From WRGT01 sp964450405 (GTDB lineage: Bacteria > Spirochaetota > UBA4802 > UBA5550), in NCBI GenBank assembly GCA_964450405.1, contig CAYVCQ010000012.1, forward strand, positions 1 through 64,000: a DNA stretch of 64,000 nucleotides, written 5' to 3'. This document shows positions 17,227 through 24,951 of this stretch, in pieces; within the stretch, counting starts at the first letter, position 1; each line of letters begins with the position of its first letter. Below the pieces are notes generated by a model. It saw only the letters and a list, made by a program, of their open reading frames with translations, ran no database searches and was not told where the DNA came from. The position numbers and the translations under genes were made by a program.

Positions 17227-17625
17227 CTAACCCCGGTTTAAAATTATTTTGAAATTTCTTAACAACTTTGCAGCTACAATAATCTGAGTAACGGCAAAAA
17301 ATATTATCGTAAGGCATGCAATCAGTCTTATCTCCAGAAATTTTTTCAAACCCCATGTGGATATCATATTTACAGGTGTGAAGAAAATTCCAGGCAAAGG
17401 AAACAGTAGGGCAGTCCAGTGTGCAATCGGTTTTGTTAATCTATTTTTTTCTTTAATTGCCGCGAAAGAGATAATTATCGCAATAACAGCACTGACTGAT
17501 TCAAAAACAAACGCTTTAAAACAAGCCATATCATTTAAATAATAAATCCCGATTATTGATGCTGTAAAAACAGCTATAATCATATATAAAATATAAAATC
17601 TAAATTCACTTTTAAAAATTTCCAT
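17227..17625 (-). CDS. small four-helix membrane protein
   Basis: A 132-residue protein with four predicted transmembrane helices: FYILYMIIAVFTASIIGIYY, FVFESVSAVIAIIISFAAI, WTALLFPLPGIFFTPV and LIACLTIIFFAVTQIIVAAK. No known motif is visible. A strong GGGGTG site precedes ATG 17625. It is immediately upstream of and coupled to the ICMT-like gene, so a role in the same lipid or envelope modification is plausible but unproven. Confidence 0.7.
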   Translation of the reverse strand: MEIFKSEFRFYILYMIIAVFTASIIGIYYLNDMACFKAFVFESVSAVIAIIISFAAIKEKNRLTKPIAHWTALLFPLPGIFFTPVNMISTWGLKKFLEIRLIACLTIIFFAVTQIIVAAKLLRNFKIILNRG

Positions 17626-17686
17626 AATTCACCCCGGCATCAATTATAAAATAATTCAGGTTCCTTAAACTCCTTCCTTGAAACCC

Positions 17687-17709
17687 CGGGTAGCTTCTAC
17701 GGCTACCCG
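17687..17709. terminator. GC-rich hairpin between two small membrane-protein genes
   Basis: CGGGTAGC (17687-17694) pairs with GCTACCCG (17702-17709). On the minus strand it follows the gene ending at 17732, but only a short T stretch comes after the stem, so termination may be partial. Confidence 0.5.
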
Positions 17710-17731
17710 CATATGATTCTTTGTAGAAACT

Positions 17732-18112
17732 CTATACTCTTTGAATCTTAGAAAACTCTCTATAAGCCGCGTAACTGAAGTATGCAACCACAAGTGACTG
17801 ACTTATCCAGACAATGGGCCAATATGGATAATATTCATGACCCCCTGAAATAATTACTATCTTCGCAAGAATATTGATGATTGCCCCGGTCATAGCTACT
17901 AAATAACCCATCCGCAAATTCATAAACATCAGAATAAATCCAATCCCGAAAATTGCTGCAAGGATGTAGTTGCCTATTACTGCCGGTCTTCCAGAGGATT
18001 GCTGAACAAGACGGGCACAGTCGTACTCTATGATCAGCAGACATAGTACTCTCATAAAAGTGTTCGTCATTGCTGTCAGTCCAAATGCTGAAAATTTTTT
18101 TAAATAATTCAT
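17732..18112 (-). CDS. small four-helix membrane protein
   Basis: A 126-residue protein with four hydrophobic segments (TNTFMRVLCLLIIEYD, AVIGNYILAAIFGIGFILMF, YLVAMTGAIINILAKIVII, YWPIVWISQSLVVAYFSY). It is not recognisably homologous to its neighbour at 17227. AGGGGGAAT precedes the start. It is the first gene downstream of the membrane AraC regulator at 18405, about 290 bases away on the same strand, a common arrangement for a regulator and its target; that link is inference. Confidence 0.7.
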   Translation of the reverse strand: MNYLKKFSAFGLTAMTNTFMRVLCLLIIEYDCARLVQQSSGRPAVIGNYILAAIFGIGFILMFMNLRMGYLVAMTGAIINILAKIVIISGGHEYYPYWPIVWISQSLVVAYFSYAAYREFSKIQRV

Positions 18113-18404
18113 TTTTGATTCCCCCTATAAAATCTTTAAAATTTAACTATTGAAATCAGCTTGTCAGCTTAACTTACCTTGATTAGCTGCTTATAAAACT
18201 CTTCGGAATTTAGATTTTATGAACAGAAAATATCTGAAAAATATCACGCGGTCTTACAATATTATAAATTGAGAGGAGGATTAAGTTCTTATTTTATAAG
18301 ATGATAACATTGTTTGTTAAATGGTGTAAGTACTTTTCTTTTCGTGGAGGAGAAAGCTGTACTTTTAAAAAATTTTTCATGCAATGTGTTGATTAAACGG
18401 GTGG

Positions 18405-19481
18405 TTATTTCATTAAGTTTTTCTGACGAAATTCAGCAGGGGATAAACCGGTTTCTTTTTTGAAAACACGATGGAATGATGAGTATGAGTTGAAGCCTAC
18501 GGCAAATGCTATAGATAATATGTTGTTAGATGCATCATTAAGAATAAATTCCTTTGCTTCTGAAATTCTGTAATCGTTTATAAAATTATTAAAATTCTTT
18601 TTATAGTATTCATTTAAAAATTGAGAAAGCTGGTGTGATGAAATTTCCAATATTTGACTGAACCTTGAAAGCGAAAGATCTTCATCACAATATAATTTCT
18701 CCTCCTCCATCAAAATGCGTATCTGCTTATCCAGATTTTCAAGATCTATATTATTTAATTGGGATTTTGAATAACGTCTTTGTTTAATCGGTATCGTTGC
18801 AAACTGGAGCAGATAAGGATACCGTTGATCAAGAAAAAATATGCAGATTATTATTACAGCAGACATCAGATTAAAAAAAATCATCATGTTGGAGCACATT
18901 GTAATTGCAATAATGAATCCCGCCATTCCCGCTATAAGCCATAAGACAAAAAGTATAAGTACCAGAAATAATTTTTGATGCCCATAATTATTTCTATTGA
19001 TATTTTTTTTTATTTTTGCCAAAGACAAAGCTGTATAGATTATTGCAACCGCAACAGCTACAGCTCCAATAATCCTGAAGAGATTTAAATTAGATTGTAA
19101 AATATTGCTAACCATTTCTCTTTTCGAATCAGCAGATTTAATCCAAAGAGGTGAAAACAGTATAATTACAGACAAAGTACCGGAAAAATGAAAAATATCT
19201 TTTCTTTGAAAGTCTTTTTTTTCTCCAATCAAACTCAATGTGTATAGATACAAAAGGGGACCGATTGAAATCATAACCGGGTGATGAATGAAAAAAAGAT
19301 GCGGATATTGAAGAATAAACTGCGAATCAATCAAAAATATAAAAAGATGCATATATCCAAAACATAATAGAAGGAGGGAAAAAATAACATTACGATAATG
19401 AATTGGCCGGACAAGAAATCCAGCCGCCATAAAAACTGAAAGAGAAAAAGTAAATAATATTATAAATCCGATAAAGTTCAT
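18405..19481 (-). CDS. membrane-anchored AraC-family regulator
   Basis: A 358-residue protein. Residues 1-235 form about seven transmembrane helices, beginning NFIGFIILFTFSLSVFMAAGF. Residues ~255-358 are an AraC/XylS DNA-binding domain (LYCDEDLSLSRFSQILEISSHQLSQFLNEYY, then NILSIAFAVGFNSYSSFHRVFKKETGLSPAEFR). Similar hydrophobic AraC proteins are frequent in leptospires and Bacteroidota. It would report a membrane signal directly to promoters. The ribosome binding site is weak. Probable targets by proximity are the small membrane genes at 16667-18112. Confidence 0.88.
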   Translation of the reverse strand: MNFIGFIILFTFSLSVFMAAGFLVRPIHYRNVIFSLLLLCFGYMHLFIFLIDSQFILQYPHLFFIHHPVMISIGPLLYLYTLSLIGEKKDFQRKDIFHFSGTLSVIILFSPLWIKSADSKREMVSNILQSNLNLFRIIGAVAVAVAIIYTALSLAKIKKNINRNNYGHQKLFLVLILFVLWLIAGMAGFIIAITMCSNMMIFFNLMSAVIIICIFFLDQRYPYLLQFATIPIKQRRYSKSQLNNIDLENLDKQIRILMEEEKLYCDEDLSLSRFSQILEISSHQLSQFLNEYYKKNFNNFINDYRISEAKEFILNDASNNILSIAFAVGFNSYSSFHRVFKKETGLSPAEFRQKNLMK

Positions 19482-19967
19482 TTTAACAGTTTAATCCACC
19501 TTCTGATCAATTACAAGTTATTATTTATTGACCTTGAAATATTACTTCCACAACGTTTCCCATTATGTGCTTCACTGACCCTGTCTTCTTCTTAATCCCT
19601 AAAAAAAAATTCTGACTCCAAAACGGCAATCATAGCGCAGAATATATAAAGCCCTTCCTGCTCGATGTCAGGATGTTTCTGTAGCCGTTTAGATTAACCG
19701 AATACCAGCATTTTACCGCAAGAGTAAACGAGCTCAATGAGATCAGGCTCCTCTACTCGACCTCATGCTCATCATCCTTCCTGATTACATTTTATTCTCA
19801 TCTGATACTTCAAAGATCTCAATGAGTTTTGATTTTTTTTTCGGTGGCTACAAAAACTACTTTTTTGGAACTTCCCCTTATATACTAAAACCAGCCTTGA
19901 CAAATAATCAACGGTAAGATACACTTACTTAAAATAATTTGCCTGCAGCTAATTATAGGAGAACTAT
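19482..19967. other. gene-free region with possible decayed coding sequence
   Basis: The stretch 19630-19870 is less AT-rich than other intergenic DNA here. On the minus strand it reads in short coding-like pieces interrupted by stops and frame changes (for example NGYRNILTSSRKGFIYSALW). This may be a decayed transposase or other gene; I could not assign a family. A promoter for the following gene lies at 19897-19925. Confidence 0.35.
19897..19925 (+). promoter_or_regulatory. sigma70-type promoter of the PhnA-domain gene
   Basis: TTGACA (19897-19902) and TACACT (19920-19925) are 17 bases apart, 42 bases upstream of the ATG at 19968. Confidence 0.6.
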
Positions 19968-20177
19968 ATGGAAGTCAAAGACAGCAACGGAACTCTTTTG
20001 GAAGATGGCGATTCAGTTCAGGTAATTAAAGACCTTAAAGTAAAGGGCGCCTCTGACACACTGAAGAGAGGAACAGTAATAAAAAACATACATCTAACCT
20101 CCAAAGCGGAAGAGATAGAATGCCGGATAGGCAAAAGTACAATTGTACTTAAAACATGCTTTATGAAGAAAGTATAA
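19968..20177 (+). CDS. PhnA/YjdM-domain protein (short form)
   Basis: A 69-residue protein matching the C-terminal PhnA domain of YjdM: VKDSNGTLLEDGDSVQVIKDLKVKGASDTLKRGTVIKNI, ending LKTCFMKK. The name "alkylphosphonate utilisation protein" is historical; the real role is unclear. The N-terminal zinc ribbon of full-length YjdM is absent; short stand-alone versions are common. AGGAGA lies upstream with ideal spacing. It has its own promoter and stands between convergent or unrelated genes, so it is probably a monocistronic housekeeping or stress gene. Confidence 0.88.
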   Translation: MEVKDSNGTLLEDGDSVQVIKDLKVKGASDTLKRGTVIKNIHLTSKAEEIECRIGKSTIVLKTCFMKKV

Positions 20178-20255
20178 GTAAACGATACCCGTGTTATAAT
20201 AAAGACCCTCTTCAATTTGTTTTAACAGATAAATCATTATCTGTTAATTCAGCAT

Positions 20256-20891
20256 TCATCTTTTTCTGAATCTGAAGCTGCATTTATTATCACCCCGGCC
20301 TAAAGTCATTGTTCTTTCCCATGCAACAGATTTTGACATGTTTTGATACAGGTAATCATCTATATTGCAGCAGCATTGAGTAAGTTCTTTACACCCGTGT
20401 AATTCAAATATATCGAAATAAAAACATCTCCGTATATCAAATGATATCAAATCTTTACTATTTTCAATCCAGGTTGTTTCCCATCCTTCATTCGGATAAT
20501 AATTCTTCATAACATAAACTATTGCTTTTCGTAGTATCGGGAAAAAAAACGGGAAATGCCCCAGAGCAGAATATAGATGAACATTCATGTGTGTTGAAGT
20601 ACGGTATAGGCTGTCAATGTTAGCAAGAGCTTCTTTCTGTTTCAATCCCCTGGAAATAAAAACTTTGTAAACAGCCAGAGTAGGAAGTATTCCGCGTACA
20701 AGATGACTTTCCAGGGCTTTGTTCAACTCCGGTTTTCTTTTTTTTAGGAGTTCATTATATTTTAAACAGACTGCATTATAGATTTCAATACCGGACTCTT
20801 TTCCAAAATTTACAATAAGTTCATTTTCCCATTTTGGTATATGTGTTTTGCGTAGAAATTTTTTCGCTTCTTTATCCATATAGTTATCCAT
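20256..20891 (-). CDS. L-2-amino-thiazoline-4-carboxylate hydrolase-like protein
   Basis: The 211-residue protein fits the ATC hydrolase family (PF14196 type). Its hallmarks are at the C-terminus: SFDIRRCFYFDIFELHGCKELTQCCCNIDDYLY, then WERTMTLGRGDNKCSFRF. In pseudomonads the enzyme opens the thiazoline ring on the way to L-cysteine; most bacterial homologues are uncharacterised. The preceding SRPBCC gene overlaps it by one base (TAATG), so the two are translationally coupled. The substrate of this pair is unknown, and the family name should be read as a fold label. Confidence 0.82.
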   Translation of the reverse strand: MDNYMDKEAKKFLRKTHIPKWENELIVNFGKESGIEIYNAVCLKYNELLKKRKPELNKALESHLVRGILPTLAVYKVFISRGLKQKEALANIDSLYRTSTHMNVHLYSALGHFPFFFPILRKAIVYVMKNYYPNEGWETTWIENSKDLISFDIRRCFYFDIFELHGCKELTQCCCNIDDYLYQNMSKSVAWERTMTLGRGDNKCSFRFRKR

Positions 20892-21364
20892 TATTTATTC
20901 TTCAACATCTCTGCCAGCATGGGGAATTCTTCATTTGCGTGAGCATTCAGCTGACTTTCAAAGTTTTTATTCAAATATAATCTGATAATCGGATCAAAAA
21001 TCCTCCATATTCCATTTCCGCCTGCCTCAACTATATGTGTAAGATTAATACCATTTTCCGTATCCTCAAATTTCATTGTAAACCATGCAGGAAGCTTGAT
21101 TAACTTTTTAATCTGATAAACCATTTCACTGTATGGAACCAATTTAGTTATAACAGTGTATCCCCTTAATCTATATGTACCCACAAACTCATCGGCATAT
21201 ACAACATTTCCAATATCACCCGGATATTTTTTTACGGTATGACATACCAAATGAGTTCCCTTCCACCATCTCTGATATTCGGTATCGTTAAGATTCAGCA
21301 TGAAATCATAAATATCCCTAGATGTTATCCCTTTTACATTCACAATTGTTTGTAGTGTAACCAT
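20891..21364 (-). CDS. SRPBCC (START-like) domain protein
   Basis: A 157-residue soluble protein with the alternating pattern of a SRPBCC ligand-binding barrel: IYDFMLNLNDTEYQRWWKGTHLVCHTVK at the start, MVYQIKKLIKLPAWFTMKFEDTENGINLTHIVEAGG in the middle, and a long C-terminal helix (LNKNFESQLNAHANEEFPMLAEMLKNK) that closes the cavity. A longer start at 21373 exists, but GGGAG directly abuts it; the ATG at 21364 has nine-base spacing. It is coupled to the ATC-hydrolase-like gene downstream. The ligand is unknown, possibly a hydrophobic metabolite. Confidence 0.75.
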   Translation of the reverse strand: MVTLQTIVNVKGITSRDIYDFMLNLNDTEYQRWWKGTHLVCHTVKKYPGDIGNVVYADEFVGTYRLRGYTVITKLVPYSEMVYQIKKLIKLPAWFTMKFEDTENGINLTHIVEAGGNGIWRIFDPIIRLYLNKNFESQLNAHANEEFPMLAEMLKNK

Positions 21365-21683
21365 TTTTATCATCTCCCGGTTTCTATAGTAAATATTTAT
21401 TAAACCATCTACTAGCGCAAGAACTCTCAGAATTTGAGTAGGTGATGCTTCCAGATGTACCGGATAATCTAATTATAAAAATCTCCGTCCCCTGGCCATA
21501 TAACAAAGATATAACTGTCCATAAAAATTATTTAGAAATTGTTACTCCTGAAGTATTTGAAGAAGTAATGTGTCAAATAAATCAATAGCACAAAAATAAA
21601 AAACGCAGGGTATCTCAAAAATCCCGAAAAAAAAATAAATGAAAAAACTTATTCGATTTCAGAATATTAAAAATATTATTCTC
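21365..21683. other. intergenic region with one small plus-strand ORF
   Basis: About 320 bases between two minus-strand genes. The only coding-like feature is the 47-codon frame at 21445-21588. No hairpin terminator was found for the SRPBCC side. Confidence 0.4.
21445..21588 (+). pseudogene. short ORF, probable gene remnant
   Basis: A 47-codon plus-strand frame begins ATG at 21445 (MLPDVPDNLIIKISVPWPYN) and ends VFEEVMCQINQ at a TAG. Composition and codon use look coding, but the ribosome binding site (GTAGGTG) is poor and too close. It could be the C-terminal remnant of a lost gene or a small independent protein. No family recognised. Confidence 0.25.
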
Positions 21684-22712
21684 TTACGGTGTTTTCCTTT
21701 TTTTTATTAGAAATCCAACAAATAAAGCCAGAAGAAGCGTTAGAACTCCTCCAACAAGACCCGATACCGATGTACCGTGATTTACTGAAGGCGATGATGA
21801 TTTGTCATTTTCTTTCGAAGGATTTTCCGGAATTCTGAAATTATAATCCGGGAAAAAAGCCGTTTTTTTCTGAATAGTATCCAGCAATGAATAAATCCTG
21901 CTATCTGACCCCTCCTTGACCTCAGTACCTGCCGTTTTTAACATTGACCATTCAAGACCATCGGGGAGTGTTGATGCAAACCAGCTTAAAATTCCTCCGA
22001 AAATAATTGTCAATGTAATAAACCATATAATAACTTTCTTAGCAGGAAAAACAGACTTATTATTTGAACTGATTGTTTCTGAAACAAGTTCCGGCTGGGC
22101 ATTGTATATAAATAGAATTATTGCAGAGGTTGCAATCCCTTCGATAAAACCTATAGCTAAATGAATCGGCTGCATAAGCATTATAAAAGTTCTAAATGGA
22201 AGCGCAGAGATTCCTGAAGTAGTCGTTTCCATAACGACAGAGAATGCTCCCATTTGTAAACCTATAACTACAGCCAGAGTAGTACCAATGAAAATCTTTT
22301 TCCGGTCTATACCTGACCCGGCAATCTTTCTATAGATTAACGGATAACATATAAAACATGGGAATAAGCCCATATTAAAAATATTACATCCAAGAGCGAG
22401 AATTCCGCCATCTGCAAAGAAAAAAGCCTGTATAATAAGCACTGAAGCAATAGTAATAAAAGCAGCGTACGGTCCAAGAAGTATCGAAAGGAGCATCCCT
22501 CCGCCAATATGCCCGCTTGAACCTGTTGCCGGAATAGTAAAATTTATCATCTGTCCTGCAAAAATAAAAGCACCAAGAACACCCATCAATGGAATCACTT
22601 TTTCGGCAAGATTCTCTTTTAATTTTTTCGCTGAATAGCCTATTAAACCTGCAGTGACGGCAAACATAGTGCCGCCAACTGCCGGAGAAATTAAAGCATC
22701 TGCCATATGCAT
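21684..22712 (-). CDS. cbiM: CbiM-type cobalt/nickel ECF transporter permease with fused CbiN/PDGLE region
   Basis: A 342-residue membrane protein. It starts MHMADALISPAVGG, the N-terminal metal-binding signature of CbiM/NikM in which His2 is needed, so the first ATG (after AGAGG) is the right start. About seven helices follow with CbiM landmarks SGHIGGGMLLSILLGPYAAF, LIIQAFFFADGGILALGCNIFNMG and QPIHLAIGFIEGIAT. After residue ~225 a further helix, PDGLEW, a periplasmic loop and a last helix (SGLVGGVLTLLLALFVGF) form a fused CbiN/PDGLE-like part. It takes up Co2+ or Ni2+. The CbiQ and CbiO subunits are not next to it. Confidence 0.92.
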   Translation of the reverse strand: MHMADALISPAVGGTMFAVTAGLIGYSAKKLKENLAEKVIPLMGVLGAFIFAGQMINFTIPATGSSGHIGGGMLLSILLGPYAAFITIASVLIIQAFFFADGGILALGCNIFNMGLFPCFICYPLIYRKIAGSGIDRKKIFIGTTLAVVIGLQMGAFSVVMETTTSGISALPFRTFIMLMQPIHLAIGFIEGIATSAIILFIYNAQPELVSETISSNNKSVFPAKKVIIWFITLTIIFGGILSWFASTLPDGLEWSMLKTAGTEVKEGSDSRIYSLLDTIQKKTAFFPDYNFRIPENPSKENDKSSSPSVNHGTSVSGLVGGVLTLLLALFVGFLIKKRKTP

Positions 22713-22777
22713 AGCTAAACCTCTTTTTGCATTGTTTTAAAATCCGACTTTTTAAAAAACTTTTTTCTATTTATTAT

Positions 22778-23284
22778 TTACTTGTCCATACCAATAAGTT
22801 TATCATATTTCCACTGACCTTTAACTTTTATTGAACCATCCGCATTATATAATGTACCTTGACCATGCCTATTTCCTGCAATCCAATCACCTACATAATA
22901 TGTACCCTCAGTATATGTATATTTCCCTTTTCCGCTCATTTTCCCTTCTTTCCATTGACCATCATATATAATTTTATTGTTGATAGACAACATCCCTTTT
23001 CCATCTTGTTTGAAATCTTTAAACTCGCCAACATATTTGTTTCCATTTACGGTTATTAAAACACCTTGACCGTTTAACTTTCCATCTTTCCATGTTCCAG
23101 AAGATGTTCCTATCATTGTATCATCATTATAATGGGTCATTGTGCCTTTCCCGTTTATACAATTTCCTTCAGTACATTTCATGGTGGTTTTAATGCTGGT
23201 TTTTTTGTGATTAGATCCGCATGCAGTAAAAATAGTTGAAAATCCAAATGATAAAATAACGACAATTGAAAAAATACTTTTCAT
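22778..23284 (-). CDS. MORN-repeat lipoprotein
   Basis: A 168-residue predicted lipoprotein: the signal peptide ends FTAC, lipidated Cys at residue 22. About five MORN-like units follow (GTWKDGKLNGQGVLITVNGNK, YVGEFKDFKQDGKGMLSINNK, YDGQWKEGKMSGKGKYTYTEG, YYVGDWIAGNRHGQGTLYNAD, KGQWKYDKLIG). The motif CTEGNCINGKG just after the lipobox matches CMDGDCQNGKG in the larger MORN protein at 31202-32206, so they share an origin. MORN repeats make elongated beta sheets that bind lipids or proteins; here it would sit at the envelope. It may be a solo gene. Confidence 0.87.
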   Translation of the reverse strand: MKSIFSIVVILSFGFSTIFTACGSNHKKTSIKTTMKCTEGNCINGKGTMTHYNDDTMIGTSSGTWKDGKLNGQGVLITVNGNKYVGEFKDFKQDGKGMLSINNKIIYDGQWKEGKMSGKGKYTYTEGTYYVGDWIAGNRHGQGTLYNADGSIKVKGQWKYDKLIGMDK

Positions 23285-23581
23285 AAAAACTCCTGAACTT
23301 ATTTTTTATAAATTTAAATATTATTTCCACTATATTGTAAAGTAGAAATTGGGAACTAAATTTTAAAACAGATAAATGGTCTTTTAAAATTCTATTGAAA
23401 CTGGAAGCTATTTTATTTCTGAAGAAATTTTATGAAAATACCCGATAGAATCTGTCTGCGAATTTCCTGGCATTTTTTAAAAAATTTTTCAACAACATCT
23501 CCGGCTTTGAAAATCAATGGAGATATAATTTTTTTTATCTTTATCTATCCCTGTTTTAATCGAAGCATATTCATATTCTCT

Positions 23582-24193
23582 TCATTTTTTTATCACAACA
23601 GGGTTTCCGGAAATTCCTACAATATGTCCGCCGATATCGTCTGAATGTTTTACATCATGAGAGACAAGAATTACGGCACTTTTACCGGATGAAACCATGT
23701 CGTTAATAAGTTCTTTTATATTTGCTATATGCTCCTGATCAAGGAATACAAAGGGTTCATCAAGAAGAAGTATCTCAGGTTCTATAGACAATGCTCTTGC
23801 AATATTCAGCCTCTTCTTCATTCCTCCGGACATTGAAGATGGAGTTTTATGCATATGAGAATCAAGATCCATTTTCTCAAGCCACCGAATTGCAGTTTCA
23901 TAAGCCTCTTTTCCAGGCAGAGTTTGTTTTAATATATAAACGATATTGTCAATGGCACTCATCCATGGAATGAGGATATCCTTTTGAAAGGCATAACCTA
24001 TTCTGTCGCTTGAACGTCTGACCGTTCCGGAATCCGGTTTAACAGTACCGGATACAATATTCAGTATAGTTGTTTTTCCGGAACCTGAATCACCGGTGAT
24101 AGTCAGCAGCTCTCCCTTGTTAACTGAAAATGTAACATCACGGAGAACTTCATGCTGTCCGAAAGATTTTTTAACATTATTTAATGTAATCAT
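23582..24193 (-). CDS. NitT/TauT-type ABC transporter ATP-binding protein
   Basis: A 203-residue ATPase, slightly short for the family (usually 240-270). Walker A GDSGSGKTT at residues 34-42, Q-loop GYAFQKDIL, signature SSMSGGMKKRL, Walker B EILLLDEPF and the switch His in LVSHDVKHSDD are present. It powers the permease encoded just upstream, whose stop overlaps this start by four bases (ATGA). The C-terminus is truncated relative to SsuB/TauB but all catalytic motifs are intact. Confidence 0.93.
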   Translation of the reverse strand: MITLNNVKKSFGQHEVLRDVTFSVNKGELLTITGDSGSGKTTILNIVSGTVKPDSGTVRRSSDRIGYAFQKDILIPWMSAIDNIVYILKQTLPGKEAYETAIRWLEKMDLDSHMHKTPSSMSGGMKKRLNIARALSIEPEILLLDEPFVFLDQEHIANIKELINDMVSSGKSAVILVSHDVKHSDDIGGHIVGISGNPVVIKK

Positions 24194-24951
24194 TTTCCGC
24201 CATCCATTGGACGGATAATTCTTTCCCGGAGAAGCCTTATCAGAAAAGTATCAATAAAAAAACCAATCACTATAATAACAATAGACCAGGCGAAGAGATC
24301 AGGTATATCAAGCATTCTGAAAGACCAGTAAAGTCGGGCACCAATTCCGTTTCCCGATCCGAAGAACTCCGCCGTTGCAACAACCTTCCATACAACTCCG
24401 AGAGCATAAGATAACGAACCGATAATTGCCGGAGAAATTGCAGGTATAATTATTCCTCTTAGAATTCTTATCTTTTTAATATGGTATACCTTTGCAATAT
24501 CGAAAAGATCATTATCGATGGTACTTACTGCAGATGCAGTTGAAAAAAATACAACCGGCATAATTGTAAGAACTGCAACAACTACAGGAACGGTATTACC
24601 CATACCGGTCCATATCATAAGTAAAGCAATCCATATTACAGGCGGACAACTCTGCGATAATGTCACAAGCGGAGAGATTGCCTCCATGATTTTTTTATTT
24701 AAACCGCAAAGAATACCTGCAGGAAGTGACAGGGCATAGGTAATAACAAGGCTTAATATCCCCCTGAAAACTGTAACTGAAATATTATTTAATGAATCTA
24801 CAACAGAAAGAATAGAGATTAATCGAATCAGAACAGCAGCTGGAGATGGAACCAGTATACTCCCCGCTAAAAGCCATCCCGCAATCCACACAGAGATAAG
24901 TAAAACCGGAGTCAGGAGATATCTCCTTATTGCCACAGAAATGTTCCGCAC
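24190..24951 (-). CDS. NitT/TauT-type ABC transporter permease
   Basis: A 253-residue protein with about six transmembrane helices and the BPD_transp_1 coupling loop (AKVYHIKKIRILRGIIIPAISPAIIGSLSYALGVVWKVVATAEFFGSGNGIG), the region that docks to the ATPase. The sequence LSQSCPPVIWIALLMIWTGMGNTVPVVVAVLTIMPVVFF is typical for SsuC/TauC-like permeases. It overlaps the substrate-binding protein gene by 25 bases and the ATPase gene by four, so the three are one coupled operon. Confidence 0.93.
   Translation of the reverse strand: MRNISVAIRRYLLTPVLLISVWIAGWLLAGSILVPSPAAVLIRLISILSVVDSLNNISVTVFRGILSLVITYALSLPAGILCGLNKKIMEAISPLVTLSQSCPPVIWIALLMIWTGMGNTVPVVVAVLTIMPVVFFSTASAVSTIDNDLFDIAKVYHIKKIRILRGIIIPAISPAIIGSLSYALGVVWKVVATAEFFGSGNGIGARLYWSFRMLDIPDLFAWSIVIIVIGFFIDTFLIRLLRERIIRPMDGGK

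Noticed and set aside
22713..22777. cobalamin riboswitch upstream of cbiM
   Set aside because: Only about 65 bases separate cbiM from the next stop region, far too short for the element, and no B12-box is seen.
23432..23644. 70-codon plus-strand frame after the ABC transporter genes
   Set aside because: No ribosome binding site; it runs into the ATPase gene antisense and shows no family pattern.
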